Positions 1 through 9,156 of a stretch of DNA of 64,000 nucleotides are shown here, piece by piece. The notes beneath the pieces were generated by a model. The model had not been told where the DNA came from. It saw only the letters and a list, made by a program, of their open reading frames with translations, and did no database searches. Position numbers and translations under genes: made by a program. The stretch covers positions 2,438,501 to 2,502,500 of the forward strand of contig NZ_CP042818.1 in NCBI RefSeq assembly GCF_008153345.1. The letters are read 5' to 3'. The DNA is from Treponema phagedenis. GTDB lineage: Bacteria > Spirochaetota > Spirochaetia > Treponematales > Treponemataceae. The stretch's first letter is position 1. Each line of letters begins with the position of its first letter.

Positions 1-996
1 TTTGGAGAAAAAATTAAAAAAGGCATCATCGCTAATATTATTGATACCCTATCCATGTTAGCAATTGCAATAGGGCTATGTACTGCTCTTACAATGTGCA
101 TAACGCTTATAACAACCGGACTAAATGCCTCGTATGGAGTAACAAATAATTTAAAACTATTTGTAATAGTCGGCGTTTTAATTGTTGCAATGTTTACTTT
201 ATCTTCTTATGTAGGATTGGACAACGGTCTAAAAAAACTTGCAGGCATTAATGCATATTTTTATTACGGGTTATTACTCTTATTGCTGGTAACAGGGCCA
301 ACCCTCTACATTGTAAGAAACACTACGGCCGGAATGGCGGTATGGCTTGATAAGTTTTGGCTATGGGGATTAGATCCGATTGATATCGGCGGCGCTCCGC
401 TTACACGTTCATGGACATTATTTGACTTCGCATTTTGGGTTGCCTATGCACCGGTAACGGGAATTTTTCTTGGTCAAATTTCTTATGGAAGAACAATTCG
501 GGAATGTTTAATTGTAAACCTTGTATTACCATCCGTATTCGGCATTATCTGGTTCGGCGTCTGGGGCAGTACTGCAATGAATATGCAATTAACCGGACAG
601 CTTGACCTGGTTGCAATCATTCAGAATTCAAATGCGGTTATGGGCTTATTTGAGTTTATAAAAAACATGCCTCTGGCCGTAATACTTGTTCCCGTCAACC
701 TATTTGTTATCTTAATATCATTTGTAACTGCGGCTGATGCAACTGCAAATAATGTTGCTTCCATGTGTATTAAAAACATACCAATCGGTTCAGAAGCACC
801 GCGATATTTAAAAGCTCTTTGGGGCATAATCATAGGCATTATCGCTATCGTAATGGCAGCTTTTGGCGGCGGCGAGCAAGGTGTTGCAGGAGTTAAATCA
901 CTGGCAGCTGCCGGCGGATTTATAGTGCTATTTATTTTTATACTGCAAGTCATATCCGCAGTAAAAATGTTCTTTGTCGACAAAATAGTTGAATAA
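1..996 (+). CDS. BCCT-family transporter, C-terminal part
   Basis: The reading frame is already open at base 1, so the N-terminus lies outside the window; about 331 codons are visible, against roughly 500 residues for complete betaine/carnitine/choline transporters. The protein is a chain of hydrophobic segments. The stretch around WTLFDFAFWVAYAPVTGIFLGQISYGRTIRE matches the conserved BCCT core, where a Trp-rich helix is followed by a G-x-F-x-A/G-x-I-S-x-G-R-T-I-R-E loop. It is expected in the inner membrane, importing quaternary-ammonium or related zwitterionic compounds by Na+ or H+ coupling; the substrate cannot be read from this part. A repeat block follows, so it is probably the last gene of its unit. 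Confidence 0.85.
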   Translation, partial: FGEKIKKGIIANIIDTLSMLAIAIGLCTALTMCITLITTGLNASYGVTNNLKLFVIVGVLIVAMFTLSSYVGLDNGLKKLAGINAYFYYGLLLLLLVTGPTLYIVRNTTAGMAVWLDKFWLWGLDPIDIGGAPLTRSWTLFDFAFWVAYAPVTGIFLGQISYGRTIRECLIVNLVLPSVFGIIWFGVWGSTAMNMQLTGQLDLVAIIQNSNAVMGLFEFIKNMPLAVILVPVNLFVILISFVTAADATANNVASMCIKNIPIGSEAPRYLKALWGIIIGIIAIVMAAFGGGEQGVAGVKSLAAAGGFIVLFIFILQVISAVKMFFVDKIVE

Positions 997-1080
997 AATA
1001 TACGGCGAATCACAGCTTGATTCGCCGTAATCTTTTTGTGTGAATGTTTATATTTTTTTGATATCTTTAATTAGGTTTTA

Positions 1081-1530
1081 ATTTATTCAACACAAAGCAT
1101 AAAAAAATTTTATAAAACTAACCTACAAGTTTTAAAACGCCCTGTTATAAAAAGAGTCCGACACAACGGTTTGGTTTTGCCGTCCATGGCAAAACCAAAC
1201 CTGCGAGTTTTAAAGCTTTGCAATCTGTCTTGCTTTAAAACATCGCTGCTGCGTGGAACCACGGGCGTCCGTGCCCGTTCTGAGTTTTGCCGTCCGTGGC
1301 AAAACCAAACCTGCGAGTTTTAAAGCTTTGCAATCTGTCTTGCTTTAAAACATCGCTGCTGCGTGGAACCACGGGCGTCCGTGCCCGTTCTGAGTTTTGC
1401 CGTCCGTGGCAAAAACTAAACCTGCGAGTTTTAAAGCTTTGCAATCTGTCTTGCTTTAAAACATCGCTGCTGCGTGGAACCACGGGCGTCCGTGCCCGTT
1501 CTGAGTTTTGCCGTCCGTGGCAAAATTAAT
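1081..1530 (+). repeat. Three tandem 110-bp hairpin units (family 2 array)
   Basis: The string CTGCGAGTTTTAAAGCTTTG recurs at 1201, 1311 and 1422, giving periods of 110 and 111 bases, and the units are nearly identical. Each holds three inverted repeats: GTTTTAAAGC/GCTTTAAAAC with a 15-nt loop (first copy 1207-1216 / 1232-1241), a GGGC/GCCC hairpin around the CGTCCGTG core, and a TTTTGCC/GGCAAAA hairpin (first copy 1171-1181 / 1188-1198, 11 bp). Bases 1081-1170 carry fragments that also occur inside the MITEs (CTGTTATAAAAAGAGTCCGACAC). Open frames across the block are produced by the repeats and are not genes. Confidence 0.9.
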
Positions 1531-1805
1531 ACCTATGAGTTTGATAACGGTGGGCAAACTTACCATAGGCACGGGCGAACCGTAGAATTTCTACCTTTGG
1601 TTCGCCTACGAGTTTTGCCTGTTTGCAATAAGGGGTCAGGCAAAACATCGTTCGGAATTAGGCACGGGCGAGTAATTTACCATAGGCAAAAATGGAACTC
1701 GCGAATTTTTCTGCCCTTTTTTGATCAAGCAGAAAAAACATCGCTGCTACGTGCAACCGCGGGCATCCGTGGCTGTTACCACCCTCCCTGCCCTATCAGC
1801 TGAAA
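1531..1805 (+). repeat. Mixed hairpin cassette block (family 2)
   Basis: This continues the tandem array with different hairpins in the same borders. Inverted repeats seen are GGGCGAACC/GGTTCGCC (about 1573-1606), GTTTTGCCTG/CAGGCAAAAC (1612-1621 / 1637-1646, 15-nt loop) and TTTTTCTGC/GCAGAAAAA (1706-1714 / 1729-1737, 14-nt loop). The last two are followed by the same ACATCG border as the 110-bp units, although their stems have different sequences. Confidence 0.8.
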
Positions 1806-1859
1806 GGTTGCAAATGCAAACTATTAAAGGGTGAAATGTAAAAATTTTCTCGGTTTTTA

Positions 1860-1888
1860 TTGCGTTTTGTAATAAATTATGGTGTAAT
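1860..1888 (+). promoter_or_regulatory. Promoter of the sugar operon
   Basis: TTGCGT (1860-1865), a 17-base spacer and TGTAAT (1883-1888) lie just upstream of the first permease, followed by a GAGGAG ribosome site at 1894-1899. A LacI-type operator is expected nearby because a LacI gene ends the operon, but I see no clear palindrome. Confidence 0.5.
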
Positions 1889-1905
1889 AGATTGAGGAGC
1901 TTATA

Positions 1906-2853
1906 GTGCAAAAGAAACTAAAAGAGGCAAAAGGAAAGAGGCATTTTTTTGATGAGAGTTTTGAGCTCGCGCTTTTATCTTTACCCACAACCATTTGGTA
2001 TTTTCTTTTTTCATTTTTACCGATGTTCGGGGTAATTATTGCTTTTAAAAATTATCGCATTTTCGGACCGGGGTTTATCGGCAATCTTATTAAAAGTAAA
2101 TGGGTAGGTTTTGACAATTTTGCCTTTTTGTTTAAAACAAAAAACGCATGGCTGATTGTACGGAATACCCTTGGATTTAACGCTATTTTTATTGTACTCG
2201 GCATTGTTATTCCGATAAGCCTTGCGGTGCTGCTTAGCCTTTTATATAATCAGCGCCTTGGAAAAATTTACCAAACCATGATGTTTTTGCCGCATTTTTT
2301 ATCATGGGTTGTAGTCAGTTATTTTTTATATGCTTTTTTGAATGCACAAAACGGGCTTTTTAATCATCTGATAGTCAAGTACGGCGGAACTCCCATTCAA
2401 TGGTATGCGGAAAAAGCCTATTGGCCTTGGATTCTTATTTTTATGAGTGTATGGAAGGGAATGGGGTACGGCACGGTTATGTATTTAGCGGCAATTACCG
2501 GCATTGACAAAAGTTTATACGAGGCGGCGTATTTGGACGGCGCTTCACGATGGCAAGGCGTAAAGTATATTACCATTCCTTCACTTAAATCCTTGGTGAT
2601 AATCCTTTTTATCATGTCTTTAGGCGGTATTTTCCGGGCAGATTTCGGACTTTTTTATCAGGTACCGATGAACTCCGCCTTTTTGTACGATATTACCACC
2701 GTATTTGACACCTATGTGTATCGGGCAATCGGTACGGTCAATATCGGGATGAGTGCGGCAGCTGCCTTTTTTCAGTCAATTATGGGTTTTATTCTTATTT
2801 TCAGCTCAAACTTTCTTATCCGAAAGCTTGACCGGAATGCAGCACTGTTTTAA
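1906..2853 (+). CDS. ABC sugar transporter permease (LplB type)
   Basis: This is a 315-residue inner-membrane permease of the CUT1 class. About six hydrophobic segments are visible, and the EAA loop contacting the ATPase reads EAAYLDGASRWQGVKYITIP near residues 206-225. The start is GTG at 1906, preceded by GAGGAG. It is the first gene of an operon with a second permease 14 bases downstream, a binding lipoprotein, a glycoside phosphorylase and a LacI regulator. No ATPase gene lies in the operon, which is common for this subfamily, where one shared MsmK-like ATPase serves several importers. The substrate is inferred from the neighbours as an oligosaccharide, probably mannose-containing. Confidence 0.9.
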   Translation: MQKKLKEAKGKRHFFDESFELALLSLPTTIWYFLFSFLPMFGVIIAFKNYRIFGPGFIGNLIKSKWVGFDNFAFLFKTKNAWLIVRNTLGFNAIFIVLGIVIPISLAVLLSLLYNQRLGKIYQTMMFLPHFLSWVVVSYFLYAFLNAQNGLFNHLIVKYGGTPIQWYAEKAYWPWILIFMSVWKGMGYGTVMYLAAITGIDKSLYEAAYLDGASRWQGVKYITIPSLKSLVIILFIMSLGGIFRADFGLFYQVPMNSAFLYDITTVFDTYVYRAIGTVNIGMSAAAAFFQSIMGFILIFSSNFLIRKLDRNAALF

Positions 2854-2867
2854 AAACGGAGATCGAT

Positions 2868-3788
2868 GTGAGTATTTTTAGAAAACTGTCAAATGTGGAA
2901 CGCAATAATTATTTACAACCGCCGGCATCTGTTCTGGCGCATCTTCTGTTTTTGCTGTTAGGACTGCTCTGCGTTATTCCCTTTATTTTTGTAATCATCA
3001 TCTCGTTTTCTTCCCCTGCTTCAATACAGGAAGTCGGATACTCGTTTTTTCCAACGGCGTTTTCGCTTGAAGCCTACCGCTATGTGTTTGAAGCAAAAGA
3101 TGTTATTTTCCGCGCATACGGAGTTTCGATTTTTATTACGATTACGGGAACGGCGCTGGGGCTTTTGCTTAATTCTTCTATTGCGTATGCGCTTTCCCGC
3201 CCGAATTTTCGGTATCAAAAGTTTTTTACATTGGTGGTGCTTATCCCGATGTTGTTTAACGGAGGCTTAATCTCTTTTTATTTGATAATGACCAAGTTTT
3301 TGCATTTGAAAGACAGCCTGTTGGCACTTATTTTGCCGTCCGCTGTTTCTTCGTTTTATATCATGGTGCTGCGAACCTTTTTTAAAACCACCATTCCTGA
3401 ATCGATTATTGATTCAGCGCGGATTGACGGGGCGGGACAATTTCATATTTTCTTTAAGATGATTTTACCTATTTCGCTGCCGGCTCTTGCAACAATCGGA
3501 CTCTTTTTAACCTTCGGGTATTGGAACGAGTGGTTTAATGCCCTGCTTTTTATTGAGCAGCCGACTAAGGTGCCGCTCCAAGCCTTGCTTATGAGGATTG
3601 AGCAAAACCTCTCGTTTATTACCGATAACATGAGCATGCTCGGCGGATACGGAAAAACAATTAATCTACCCTCAGAGACAATGAAAATGGCGATAGTGGT
3701 GCTTGTTGCCATGCCCATTGCCTGCGCGTATCCGTTTTTTCAGCGCTATTTTATCAGCGGACTGACAATCGGTTCAATTAAAGGGTGA
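2868..3788 (+). CDS. ABC sugar transporter permease (YtcP type)
   Basis: This 306-residue permease partners the previous gene. The N-terminal hydrophobic segment is followed by the usual periplasmic loop, and the EAA-like loop reads DSARIDGAGQFHIFFKMILP near residues 182-201. The C-terminus FFQRYFISGLTIGSIKG is typical of CUT1 MalG-like permeases. The start is GTG at 2868 with ACGGAG upstream; an overlapping ATG at 2866 is out of frame. A 116-base gap containing an imperfect CCGAAG/CTTCGG hairpin separates it from the binding-protein gene. Confidence 0.9.
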   Translation: MSIFRKLSNVERNNYLQPPASVLAHLLFLLLGLLCVIPFIFVIIISFSSPASIQEVGYSFFPTAFSLEAYRYVFEAKDVIFRAYGVSIFITITGTALGLLLNSSIAYALSRPNFRYQKFFTLVVLIPMLFNGGLISFYLIMTKFLHLKDSLLALILPSAVSSFYIMVLRTFFKTTIPESIIDSARIDGAGQFHIFFKMILPISLPALATIGLFLTFGYWNEWFNALLFIEQPTKVPLQALLMRIEQNLSFITDNMSMLGGYGKTINLPSETMKMAIVVLVAMPIACAYPFFQRYFISGLTIGSIKG

Positions 3789-3845
3789 AATGAAAGACGA
3801 AACAAACAGCCCTGCACAATTTTTTGAAAGAGCTGTTTAACCCCG

Positions 3846-3870
3846 AAGGGTGCATAATACGCTTCGGTAT
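3846..3870 (+). other. Intra-operon hairpin before the binding-protein gene
   Basis: CCGAAG and CTTCGG (about 3843-3868) form a short stem between the second permease and the binding lipoprotein. There is no T-run after it. In ABC operons such hairpins often adjust the relative amount of binding protein, usually needed in excess; that role is inferred. Confidence 0.35.
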
Positions 3871-3904
3871 AGAACAACATAAATAGCATAAGGAGGCTTT
3901 ATTT

Positions 3905-5347
3905 ATGAAGAAAATTCTTGTTGGAATGCTTGCAGCAGCGGCATTATTCGGTTTTATCACTTGCGGTGGCGGAGGCAGCGACAGCAAGGGAAAATTAGTG
4001 TGGTGGACAATAGGCGGTACGCCGAAAGACTTAGCGCCGGTTCTGGATGAGGCAAATAACTATGTGAAAGACAAACTCGGCGGGGCGGCATTTGAAATGA
4101 AATACTCCGATTGGGGCGAGTTTAACGAGAAAATGTCCAAGATTATTAACACGGGCGAGCCCTACGATATCTGCTTTACCTGCTCATGGGCAAACCCCTA
4201 CATACAGAATGCAAAAAACGGTGCCTTTTATCCATTGGATGAATTGCTGGAAACCGAGGCGAAGGACTTAAAAGCCTTTATTCCCGATGTACTTTGGGAC
4301 AGTGCAAAGGTTGACGGAAAAATCTATGCGGTTCCAACCTATAAGGACACCGCTTTTGCACCGTATTGGGCATTTAATAAAGATGACCTTGATGCTCTGA
4401 ATCTTAGAGCGGAAGATTTTGAGTGGAAGCCGAACGAAGAATCTTCGCTTGACAGTATGAGACGGCTTGAAAAAGCTTTTGACGCATATAAAAAAGCAAA
4501 TCCTAACAAATATCCGCTTCAGTTAAACAAAGACGGATGGGCAGGTATGTTCGACGAATTCGATATGCTTACTCCGCCTGTCGGTGTTGCGTTTAGCGAC
4601 AAAAGCGGAAAAATTATCTGCCCGCTTGAAACAAAGGTTTTACAGGATAAATGGGATTTATTGGTAGAATGGAATAAAAAAGGCTATATCAACCCCGATG
4701 CGGCAACCTTGCAGGAAAACATAAAGGTACTCTTCCTCTTTGGCGGACACGGCTTCCCCTATGCGGATGTTGCCTACTGGTCGGGAAATTACCCGTGCAA
4801 GGCAGTTCTTCGCTATAAGCCTTACTTTACCACCGGATCCGCACAGGGCTCAATGAACGCGATATCGGCGCAATCAAAGAATCCCAAAGAAGCGCTTAAA
4901 TTGCTTGAGCTGGTAAACCTTGACCCGAAAGTTCGAAACCTGCTTGCCTACGGTATTGAAGGAAAACATTATAAGAAAACCGGAGACACCTCAATAGAAT
5001 TTATCGACAAAAAATCCTATGACGTTCCCGCTTTCTCGCAAGGAACCTTCTTTACCACCTACACGGTAGACCCCGCTCCGCCTCAAATGTGGAAAGCGGT
5101 ACAAGAGTTTAACCAAAATGTAGAGGGTTCGCCGATACTCGGCTTCAGCTTTGACCCCACTCCGATAGAAACCGAACTTGCCTTGGTAAAAGCGGAATGG
5201 GAAAAATACGATTCCTTTGTGCGGCTCGGTCTTAAATCACGAACAGAGATTTACGACGAAATGATGGCAAACTTAAAAGCAGCCGGTTTGGATAAAATTA
5301 TCGCCGAAGCGCAAAAACAACTTGATGCTTGGAAAGCTGCCCGATAA
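3905..5347 (+). CDS. Sugar-binding lipoprotein (LplA/DUF3502 type)
   Basis: This is the 480-residue solute-binding protein of the importer. Residues 1-20 form a lipoprotein signal ending FGFITC, so Cys20 should be lipidated and the protein anchored on the outer face of the inner membrane. The body has the family-1 extracellular binding-protein pattern, and the end (AGLDKIIAEAQKQLDAWKAA) matches the DUF3502 tail of LplA-like proteins. A strong AAGGAGG site (3891-3897) precedes ATG 3905, consistent with high expression. The ligand is not readable; the adjoining GH130 gene suggests a beta-mannoside. Confidence 0.9.
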   Translation: MKKILVGMLAAAALFGFITCGGGGSDSKGKLVWWTIGGTPKDLAPVLDEANNYVKDKLGGAAFEMKYSDWGEFNEKMSKIINTGEPYDICFTCSWANPYIQNAKNGAFYPLDELLETEAKDLKAFIPDVLWDSAKVDGKIYAVPTYKDTAFAPYWAFNKDDLDALNLRAEDFEWKPNEESSLDSMRRLEKAFDAYKKANPNKYPLQLNKDGWAGMFDEFDMLTPPVGVAFSDKSGKIICPLETKVLQDKWDLLVEWNKKGYINPDAATLQENIKVLFLFGGHGFPYADVAYWSGNYPCKAVLRYKPYFTTGSAQGSMNAISAQSKNPKEALKLLELVNLDPKVRNLLAYGIEGKHYKKTGDTSIEFIDKKSYDVPAFSQGTFFTTYTVDPAPPQMWKAVQEFNQNVEGSPILGFSFDPTPIETELALVKAEWEKYDSFVRLGLKSRTEIYDEMMANLKAAGLDKIIAEAQKQLDAWKAAR

Positions 5348-5349
5348 CA

Positions 5350-5520
5350 GCCGCTTTGCGACACACTTCGGTTAAGCAAATTGCTTACCCGACGCCCTTG
5401 TACAGGGTTTGGAAAAGCGGTGCTTTTGCAAACCCTGCACGCTCTTTTTATACAAAAGTAAAAAAAACGCAACAAAGTAATTTGTTAAAATAAAAAAGAA
5501 AGATTTTACAGTAAGGAATA
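5350..5520 (+). other. Hairpin-rich spacer before GH130 gene
   Basis: Two inverted repeats are visible: TAAGCAA/TTGCTTA around 5374-5388 and GGGTTTG/CAAACCC around 5405-5440, followed by A-rich sequence. Neither is a classical terminator with a T-run in the gene direction, so read-through into the phosphorylase gene is likely, possibly at reduced level. Confidence 0.4.
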
Positions 5521-5529
5521 AAAATCACT

Positions 5530-6522
5530 ATGGCAAAAATTATCAGTCAAACCGTATCCAATATTCCCTGGGAAGACAAGCCGAACAAGTATCCCTATGC
5601 AATGTGGCGATATTCAAAAAATCCGGTTATTCCCCGCGATGCAACTCCTACTTCAAACAGTATTTTTAACTCTGCTGTGGTTCCCTTTAAGGACGGTTTT
5701 GCCGGCGTATTCCGCTGCGATACCCGCTGCCGCGCAATGAATTTAAATGCGGGATTTAGTAAAGACGGCATCCATTGGGAAATCAATCCCGATCCGATTG
5801 TGTTTGAAGGCGACCCCGAGATAACCGCGTACGAATACCGCTATGACCCGCGCGTTTGTTTTATCGAAGACCGCTACTACATCAGCTGGTGTAATGGCTA
5901 CCACGGGCCGACAATCGGGCTTGCATGGACAAAGGATTTTCAGCACTTTCATCAACTGGAAAATGCCTTTTTACCCTATAACAGAAACGGCGTACTTTTC
6001 CCGCGCAAAATAAACGGCAGATATGCGATGGTCAGCAGACCAAGCGACACCGGACACACCGCCTTCGGAGACATTTTCTATAGCGAAAGTCCCGACCTTG
6101 AGTTTTGGGGCAGACATCGCCATGTGATGGCTCCCTTCCGCGGCAACGATTCGGCATGGCAGTCAACCAAAATAGGCGCAGGCCCTACGCCGATCGAAAC
6201 CGATGAGGGCTGGCTTCTGTTTTATCACGGGGTACTGAATAGCTGTAACGGCTTTGTCTATAGTTTTGGCGCCGCCTTACTTGACTTGGAAAAACCCTGG
6301 AAGGTTTTATACCGCGGGGCTCCGTATCTTATCTCTCCGCAAATGCAGTATGAATGCGTGGGCGATGTGCCGAACGTAACCTTCCCCTGTGCGGCAGTCT
6401 GCGCCCCAGACGGAAGAATTGCAATGTACTACGGCTGTGCGGACACGGTAACAGGGCTTGCCTTTACCACCGCTGAAGAAACTATTCAATTTTTAAAAGA
6501 CAACAACCTGAAGGTGCAATGA
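5530..6522 (+). CDS. Glycoside hydrolase family 130 phosphorylase
   Basis: This 330-residue cytoplasmic protein has the five-bladed beta-propeller pattern of GH130, with repeated F/Y-S-x-D/S-xx-F/I-W blade motifs. The proposed catalytic acid is Asp106 in YDPR (EDPR in most members), and residues 64-70 (DTRCRAM) and 190-196 would line the sugar and phosphate sites. GH130 enzymes phosphorolyse beta-mannosides such as mannosyl-glucose, beta-1,4-mannobiose or mannosyl-GlcNAc to mannose-1-phosphate, saving one ATP; some members are hydrolases. Which subfamily this is cannot be decided by eye. Its stop overlaps the LacI start by 4 bases (ATGA), so the two are translationally coupled. Confidence 0.85.
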   Translation: MAKIISQTVSNIPWEDKPNKYPYAMWRYSKNPVIPRDATPTSNSIFNSAVVPFKDGFAGVFRCDTRCRAMNLNAGFSKDGIHWEINPDPIVFEGDPEITAYEYRYDPRVCFIEDRYYISWCNGYHGPTIGLAWTKDFQHFHQLENAFLPYNRNGVLFPRKINGRYAMVSRPSDTGHTAFGDIFYSESPDLEFWGRHRHVMAPFRGNDSAWQSTKIGAGPTPIETDEGWLLFYHGVLNSCNGFVYSFGAALLDLEKPWKVLYRGAPYLISPQMQYECVGDVPNVTFPCAAVCAPDGRIAMYYGCADTVTGLAFTTAEETIQFLKDNNLKVQ

Positions 6523-7559
6523 TGGTAACTATGCAGGATATTGCCGACCGGCTGAATATTTCCCGAAATACTGTTTCCAAGGTATTAAATAATCGCTCCG
6601 GTGTTTCCGAAAAAAAGAGGTCTGCAATTATTCAAACCGCACTTGAGCTTGGCTACCCGAAGGTTCCAAGCTCTTTGCTTCACTCTCATAAAGAAAAAGA
6701 CAAAAAAACAAAATCTATCCGTATCGCCCTATTGGTGGTAAATCCGCAGTTCTCACAGTTTTGGGTAAAACTTATCAACAGTATTGCAAAAGAGATCGGA
6801 AAAAGCGAAAACACCCTCACTTTCTGTTACCTTTCGGAAACGCAGCAAGAATCCCTGCCTGCAACACTGAATAAAAACACGGTCGATGCAATAATCGGCG
6901 TAAATATTTACAATACCCAACTTTTAAAAAAAATTGCCGGCTTAGGAATTCCTACCGTGTATTTTGATATGCCGGTTAAAATGAACTGCCGCAATCTTTC
7001 AGCGGATATTATTCTGCTTGAAGGGAGAAACAGCATTTACTCAATTACTGAACACCTGATAAAGCAAGGCTGCAAATCCATCGGCTTTATCGGAGACATA
7101 ACCTATGCGCATACCATGTATGAACGCTATCAGGGGTTTATCACTGCGCTAAAAGAGTATCGCATTGCACCGATACAAAACTGGATATTTACCCGCGGGC
7201 TTACCAATCGCTTTTATAATCCGGGAGAAATTGCCGCAACCATTGACCCCTTTGACAAAGAGCCCGACGCTATTGTTTGTGCAAATGATGCAATTGCGGT
7301 GCAGGTTATTTCGTATTTTAATCAAAAAGGAATGCGCTGCCCCGATGACATCCTGATAAGCGGTTACGATAATTTTTATCACTTCCCTAATCACGAGCAT
7401 TTTCTTACAACCGTTGAGGTTAATATCGATTATTTAGGCAAACGTCTGGTGGAACAAGTATATCACCGAGCTCAAAACCCCGGACTCCCGCTTGAAATGA
7501 CCACCCTCATCACTACTCCGCTTTTTAAAAAAAGCACTGAAAAAGCGTCGAGAAAATAA
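6519..7559 (+). CDS. LacI-family transcriptional regulator
   Basis: This 346-residue protein has an N-terminal helix-turn-helix of the LacI class (residues 5-30, [20 protein letters not shown]), a hinge, and a periplasmic-binding-protein-like effector domain ([33 protein letters not shown]). Two consecutive ATGs at 6519 and 6522 are both possible starts. It probably represses or activates the upstream transport and phosphorylase operon in response to the imported sugar; this is inferred from position. Confidence 0.9.
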   Translation: MMVTMQDIADRLNISRNTVSKVLNNRSGVSEKKRSAIIQTALELGYPKVPSSLLHSHKEKDKKTKSIRIALLVVNPQFSQFWVKLINSIAKEIGKSENTLTFCYLSETQQESLPATLNKNTVDAIIGVNIYNTQLLKKIAGLGIPTVYFDMPVKMNCRNLSADIILLEGRNSIYSITEHLIKQGCKSIGFIGDITYAHTMYERYQGFITALKEYRIAPIQNWIFTRGLTNRFYNPGEIAATIDPFDKEPDAIVCANDAIAVQVISYFNQKGMRCPDDILISGYDNFYHFPNHEHFLTTVEVNIDYLGKRLVEQVYHRAQNPGLPLEMTTLITTPLFKKSTEKASRK

Positions 7560-7586
7560 GTGTGTTACTCAATCCGAGCAACACAC
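7558..7586 (+). terminator. Hairpin after the lacI-type gene
   Basis: GTGTGTTaCTC and GAGcAACACAC pair across a 5-base loop, with one mismatch, immediately after the LacI stop codon. There is no following T-run, so it may be a weak terminator or an mRNA-stabilising end. Confidence 0.4.
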
Positions 7587-7644
7587 CGGCAGCATCGCAA
7601 CTTCGGCAAGCGTATAGATACGGATTATCCCCTATGCTTTTGTC

Positions 7645-8694
7645 GTGTTCTCTACCAATGTTGACATAAATTTTGATATCAGTTACATTTGCAAAGTGAT
7701 TTCATCGAAAAAATCCGTTTTGCCTTCGCTATGGAATAAAATCCCGATATTGAAGCCGTCTCTTCAAAAAGTTTTGAACTGCATTGAACGTCAGCTTTGT
7801 TTTGCGGATCCCAATGTAAACGAAAGTTTAATCGAGTTTCTTCATGCGGGAGGCAAACTTATTCGCCCTGTTTTTTTTCTTTTATTTGCGCATCTTGGTG
7901 AGGAAACTTTTGATTCTGATCCCGCTATCATAGAAACGGCAGCCGCACTTGAGCTGCTGCATATGGCAACTCTGGTGCATGATGACATTATTGATAACTC
8001 GCCGTTGCGCCGAGGCATTGCCTCAATTCAAAACATACACGGAAAAAGTATCGCAGTGTATGCGGGCGATTATTTGCTGACAGTTTTTTTTACGCTTATT
8101 GCAAAAAATATTTCCGACAAAGAACTTTTAGTACAAAGCGCCGCCTCAATGCAGCGATTACTTGAGGGAGAGCTGCATCAGTATCGGATGAAATTCAATC
8201 CAGAAATTACCGTTTCGGATTATTTTCAAATTATCGAAGGTAAAACAGCTGAACTTTTCTATTTAAGCTGCTATCTCGGAATCTCCTTTGCAAAAAACAA
8301 AACCTATCAGGAACAGGCAAAACGAATTGGCAAAAACATCGGCTGCGCATTTCAAATTATCGATGACATTCTTGACTACGATAACCTGCCGCAAAAAAAG
8401 AACATACACGTGCGGGAAGACTTGGCGCAAGGCGTTTACTCCCTTCCGCTTATTTTAGCAATGGAGGAAAATCCCGACTACTTCAAAAACAATCCGCATC
8501 CCGATAAAAAATCACAAGAATATCTTGCGTACATTGCGGATGGCGTTGAAAAATTACAAGGCGTACAAAAAGCGCAAGCCTATGCAAAAAAATACAGCGA
8601 AGCCGCCCTCAAAGACATTCAGGAACTTCCCGACGGAATTACAAAAAAACTATTACTGCAATTAACTGACTACTTATTAGAACGAAAAACATGA
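7645..8694 (+). CDS. Polyprenyl diphosphate synthase
   Basis: This is a trans-prenyltransferase of the all-alpha isoprenoid synthase class. GGKLIRP (69-75), the first Asp-rich motif DDIID (113-117) with following RRG, and the second DDILD (240-244) are all present. It condenses isopentenyl diphosphate onto an allylic primer to make the long-chain carrier lipid precursor; the small residue (Ala108) five places before the first motif fits a product longer than farnesyl diphosphate. The frame begins at GTG 7645, but a good promoter (7661-7689) lies inside it, so the true start may be further in, for example around codon 36. The DUF4491 gene follows 9 bases downstream. Confidence 0.85.
   Translation: MFSTNVDINFDISYICKVISSKKSVLPSLWNKIPILKPSLQKVLNCIERQLCFADPNVNESLIEFLHAGGKLIRPVFFLLFAHLGEETFDSDPAIIETAAALELLHMATLVHDDIIDNSPLRRGIASIQNIHGKSIAVYAGDYLLTVFFTLIAKNISDKELLVQSAASMQRLLEGELHQYRMKFNPEITVSDYFQIIEGKTAELFYLSCYLGISFAKNKTYQEQAKRIGKNIGCAFQIIDDILDYDNLPQKKNIHVREDLAQGVYSLPLILAMEENPDYFKNNPHPDKKSQEYLAYIADGVEKLQGVQKAQAYAKKYSEAALKDIQELPDGITKKLLLQLTDYLLERKT
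7661..7689 (+). promoter_or_regulatory. Sigma-70-like promoter inside the synthase 5' end
   Basis: TTGACA (7661-7666), 17 bases and TACATT (7684-7689). It lies downstream of the only early GTG start of the prenyl synthase frame, which argues that the protein starts later than that GTG. Confidence 0.45.
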
Positions 8695-8703
8695 GGTTAC
8701 ACT

Positions 8704-9006
8704 ATGAATCTTGACGGTGTTATAATAGGAATAGCGACGTTTTTTATCATCGGTATTTTTCATCCGCTTGTTATAAAAGGAGAATATTATTTTTCTAAAA
8801 AAATATGGCCGATCTTTCTTATCTTCGGCCTTGCAATGCTGGCACTCAGTATTTTTATTCAGAACAGTATAATCGCCGCAATACTCGGCGTTACCGGCAT
8901 AAGCAGTTTATGGGGAATCAAAGAAATCTTCGAGCAGGAAACTCGAGTAAACAAAGGCTGGTTTCCTAAAAATCCAAAACGAAAAGATTATAAAGATAAA
9001 GAATGA
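8704..9006 (+). CDS. DUF4491 family small membrane protein
   Basis: This 100-residue protein has three hydrophobic segments (about 3-20, 34-50 and 53-70) and a polar tail. The stretch HPLVIKGEYYF, the Trp-Gly-Ile-(K)-E motif and the ending RVNKGWFPKNP match the DUF4491 family as I know it, whose function is unknown. It follows the prenyl synthase by 9 bases and is probably co-transcribed, but that does not define its role. Confidence 0.75.
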   Translation: MNLDGVIIGIATFFIIGIFHPLVIKGEYYFSKKIWPIFLIFGLAMLALSIFIQNSIIAAILGVTGISSLWGIKEIFEQETRVNKGWFPKNPKRKDYKDKE

Positions 9007-9010
9007 ATGT

Positions 9011-9150
9011 GGCGGGCAGGCATTTACATACAACACGCCTGCCTGATCTCAACGGTGTGTATTAAGCAATCGGCATGGTAAACTGTCCCCCGCGCAACAA
9101 CCTTGTACCGCGCGGGAAAGCGGCAGCTCTATTGCCCGAAAACTAACACA
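9011..9150. other. Convergent spacer with GC-rich hairpins
   Basis: Between the DUF4491 and apt genes, which converge, two inverted repeats are seen: GGCAGGC/GCCTGCC (about 9014-9043) and CCCGCGC/GCGCGGG (about 9089-9117). They may act as terminators in either direction, but no strong T-run follows. Confidence 0.4.
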
Positions 9151-9156
9151 GGCTCA

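Noticed and set aside
621..1013. Antisense 130-codon frame over the BCCT gene
   Set aside because: Composition is the mirror of a hydrophobic gene, rich in Ile, Ala and Pro with no domain; it is a shadow.
1172..1526. CRISPR array
   Set aside because: Units are 110 bp and identical throughout; there are no unique spacers and no cas genes in the window.
1235..1803. Open frames of 80-109 codons over the tandem repeat block, both strands
   Set aside because: They repeat with the 110-bp period, have no ribosome site and follow the hairpin units; they are products of repeat sequence.
3846..3870. Riboswitch between permease and binding-protein genes
   Set aside because: Only one short imperfect stem is present; far too small for a known class.
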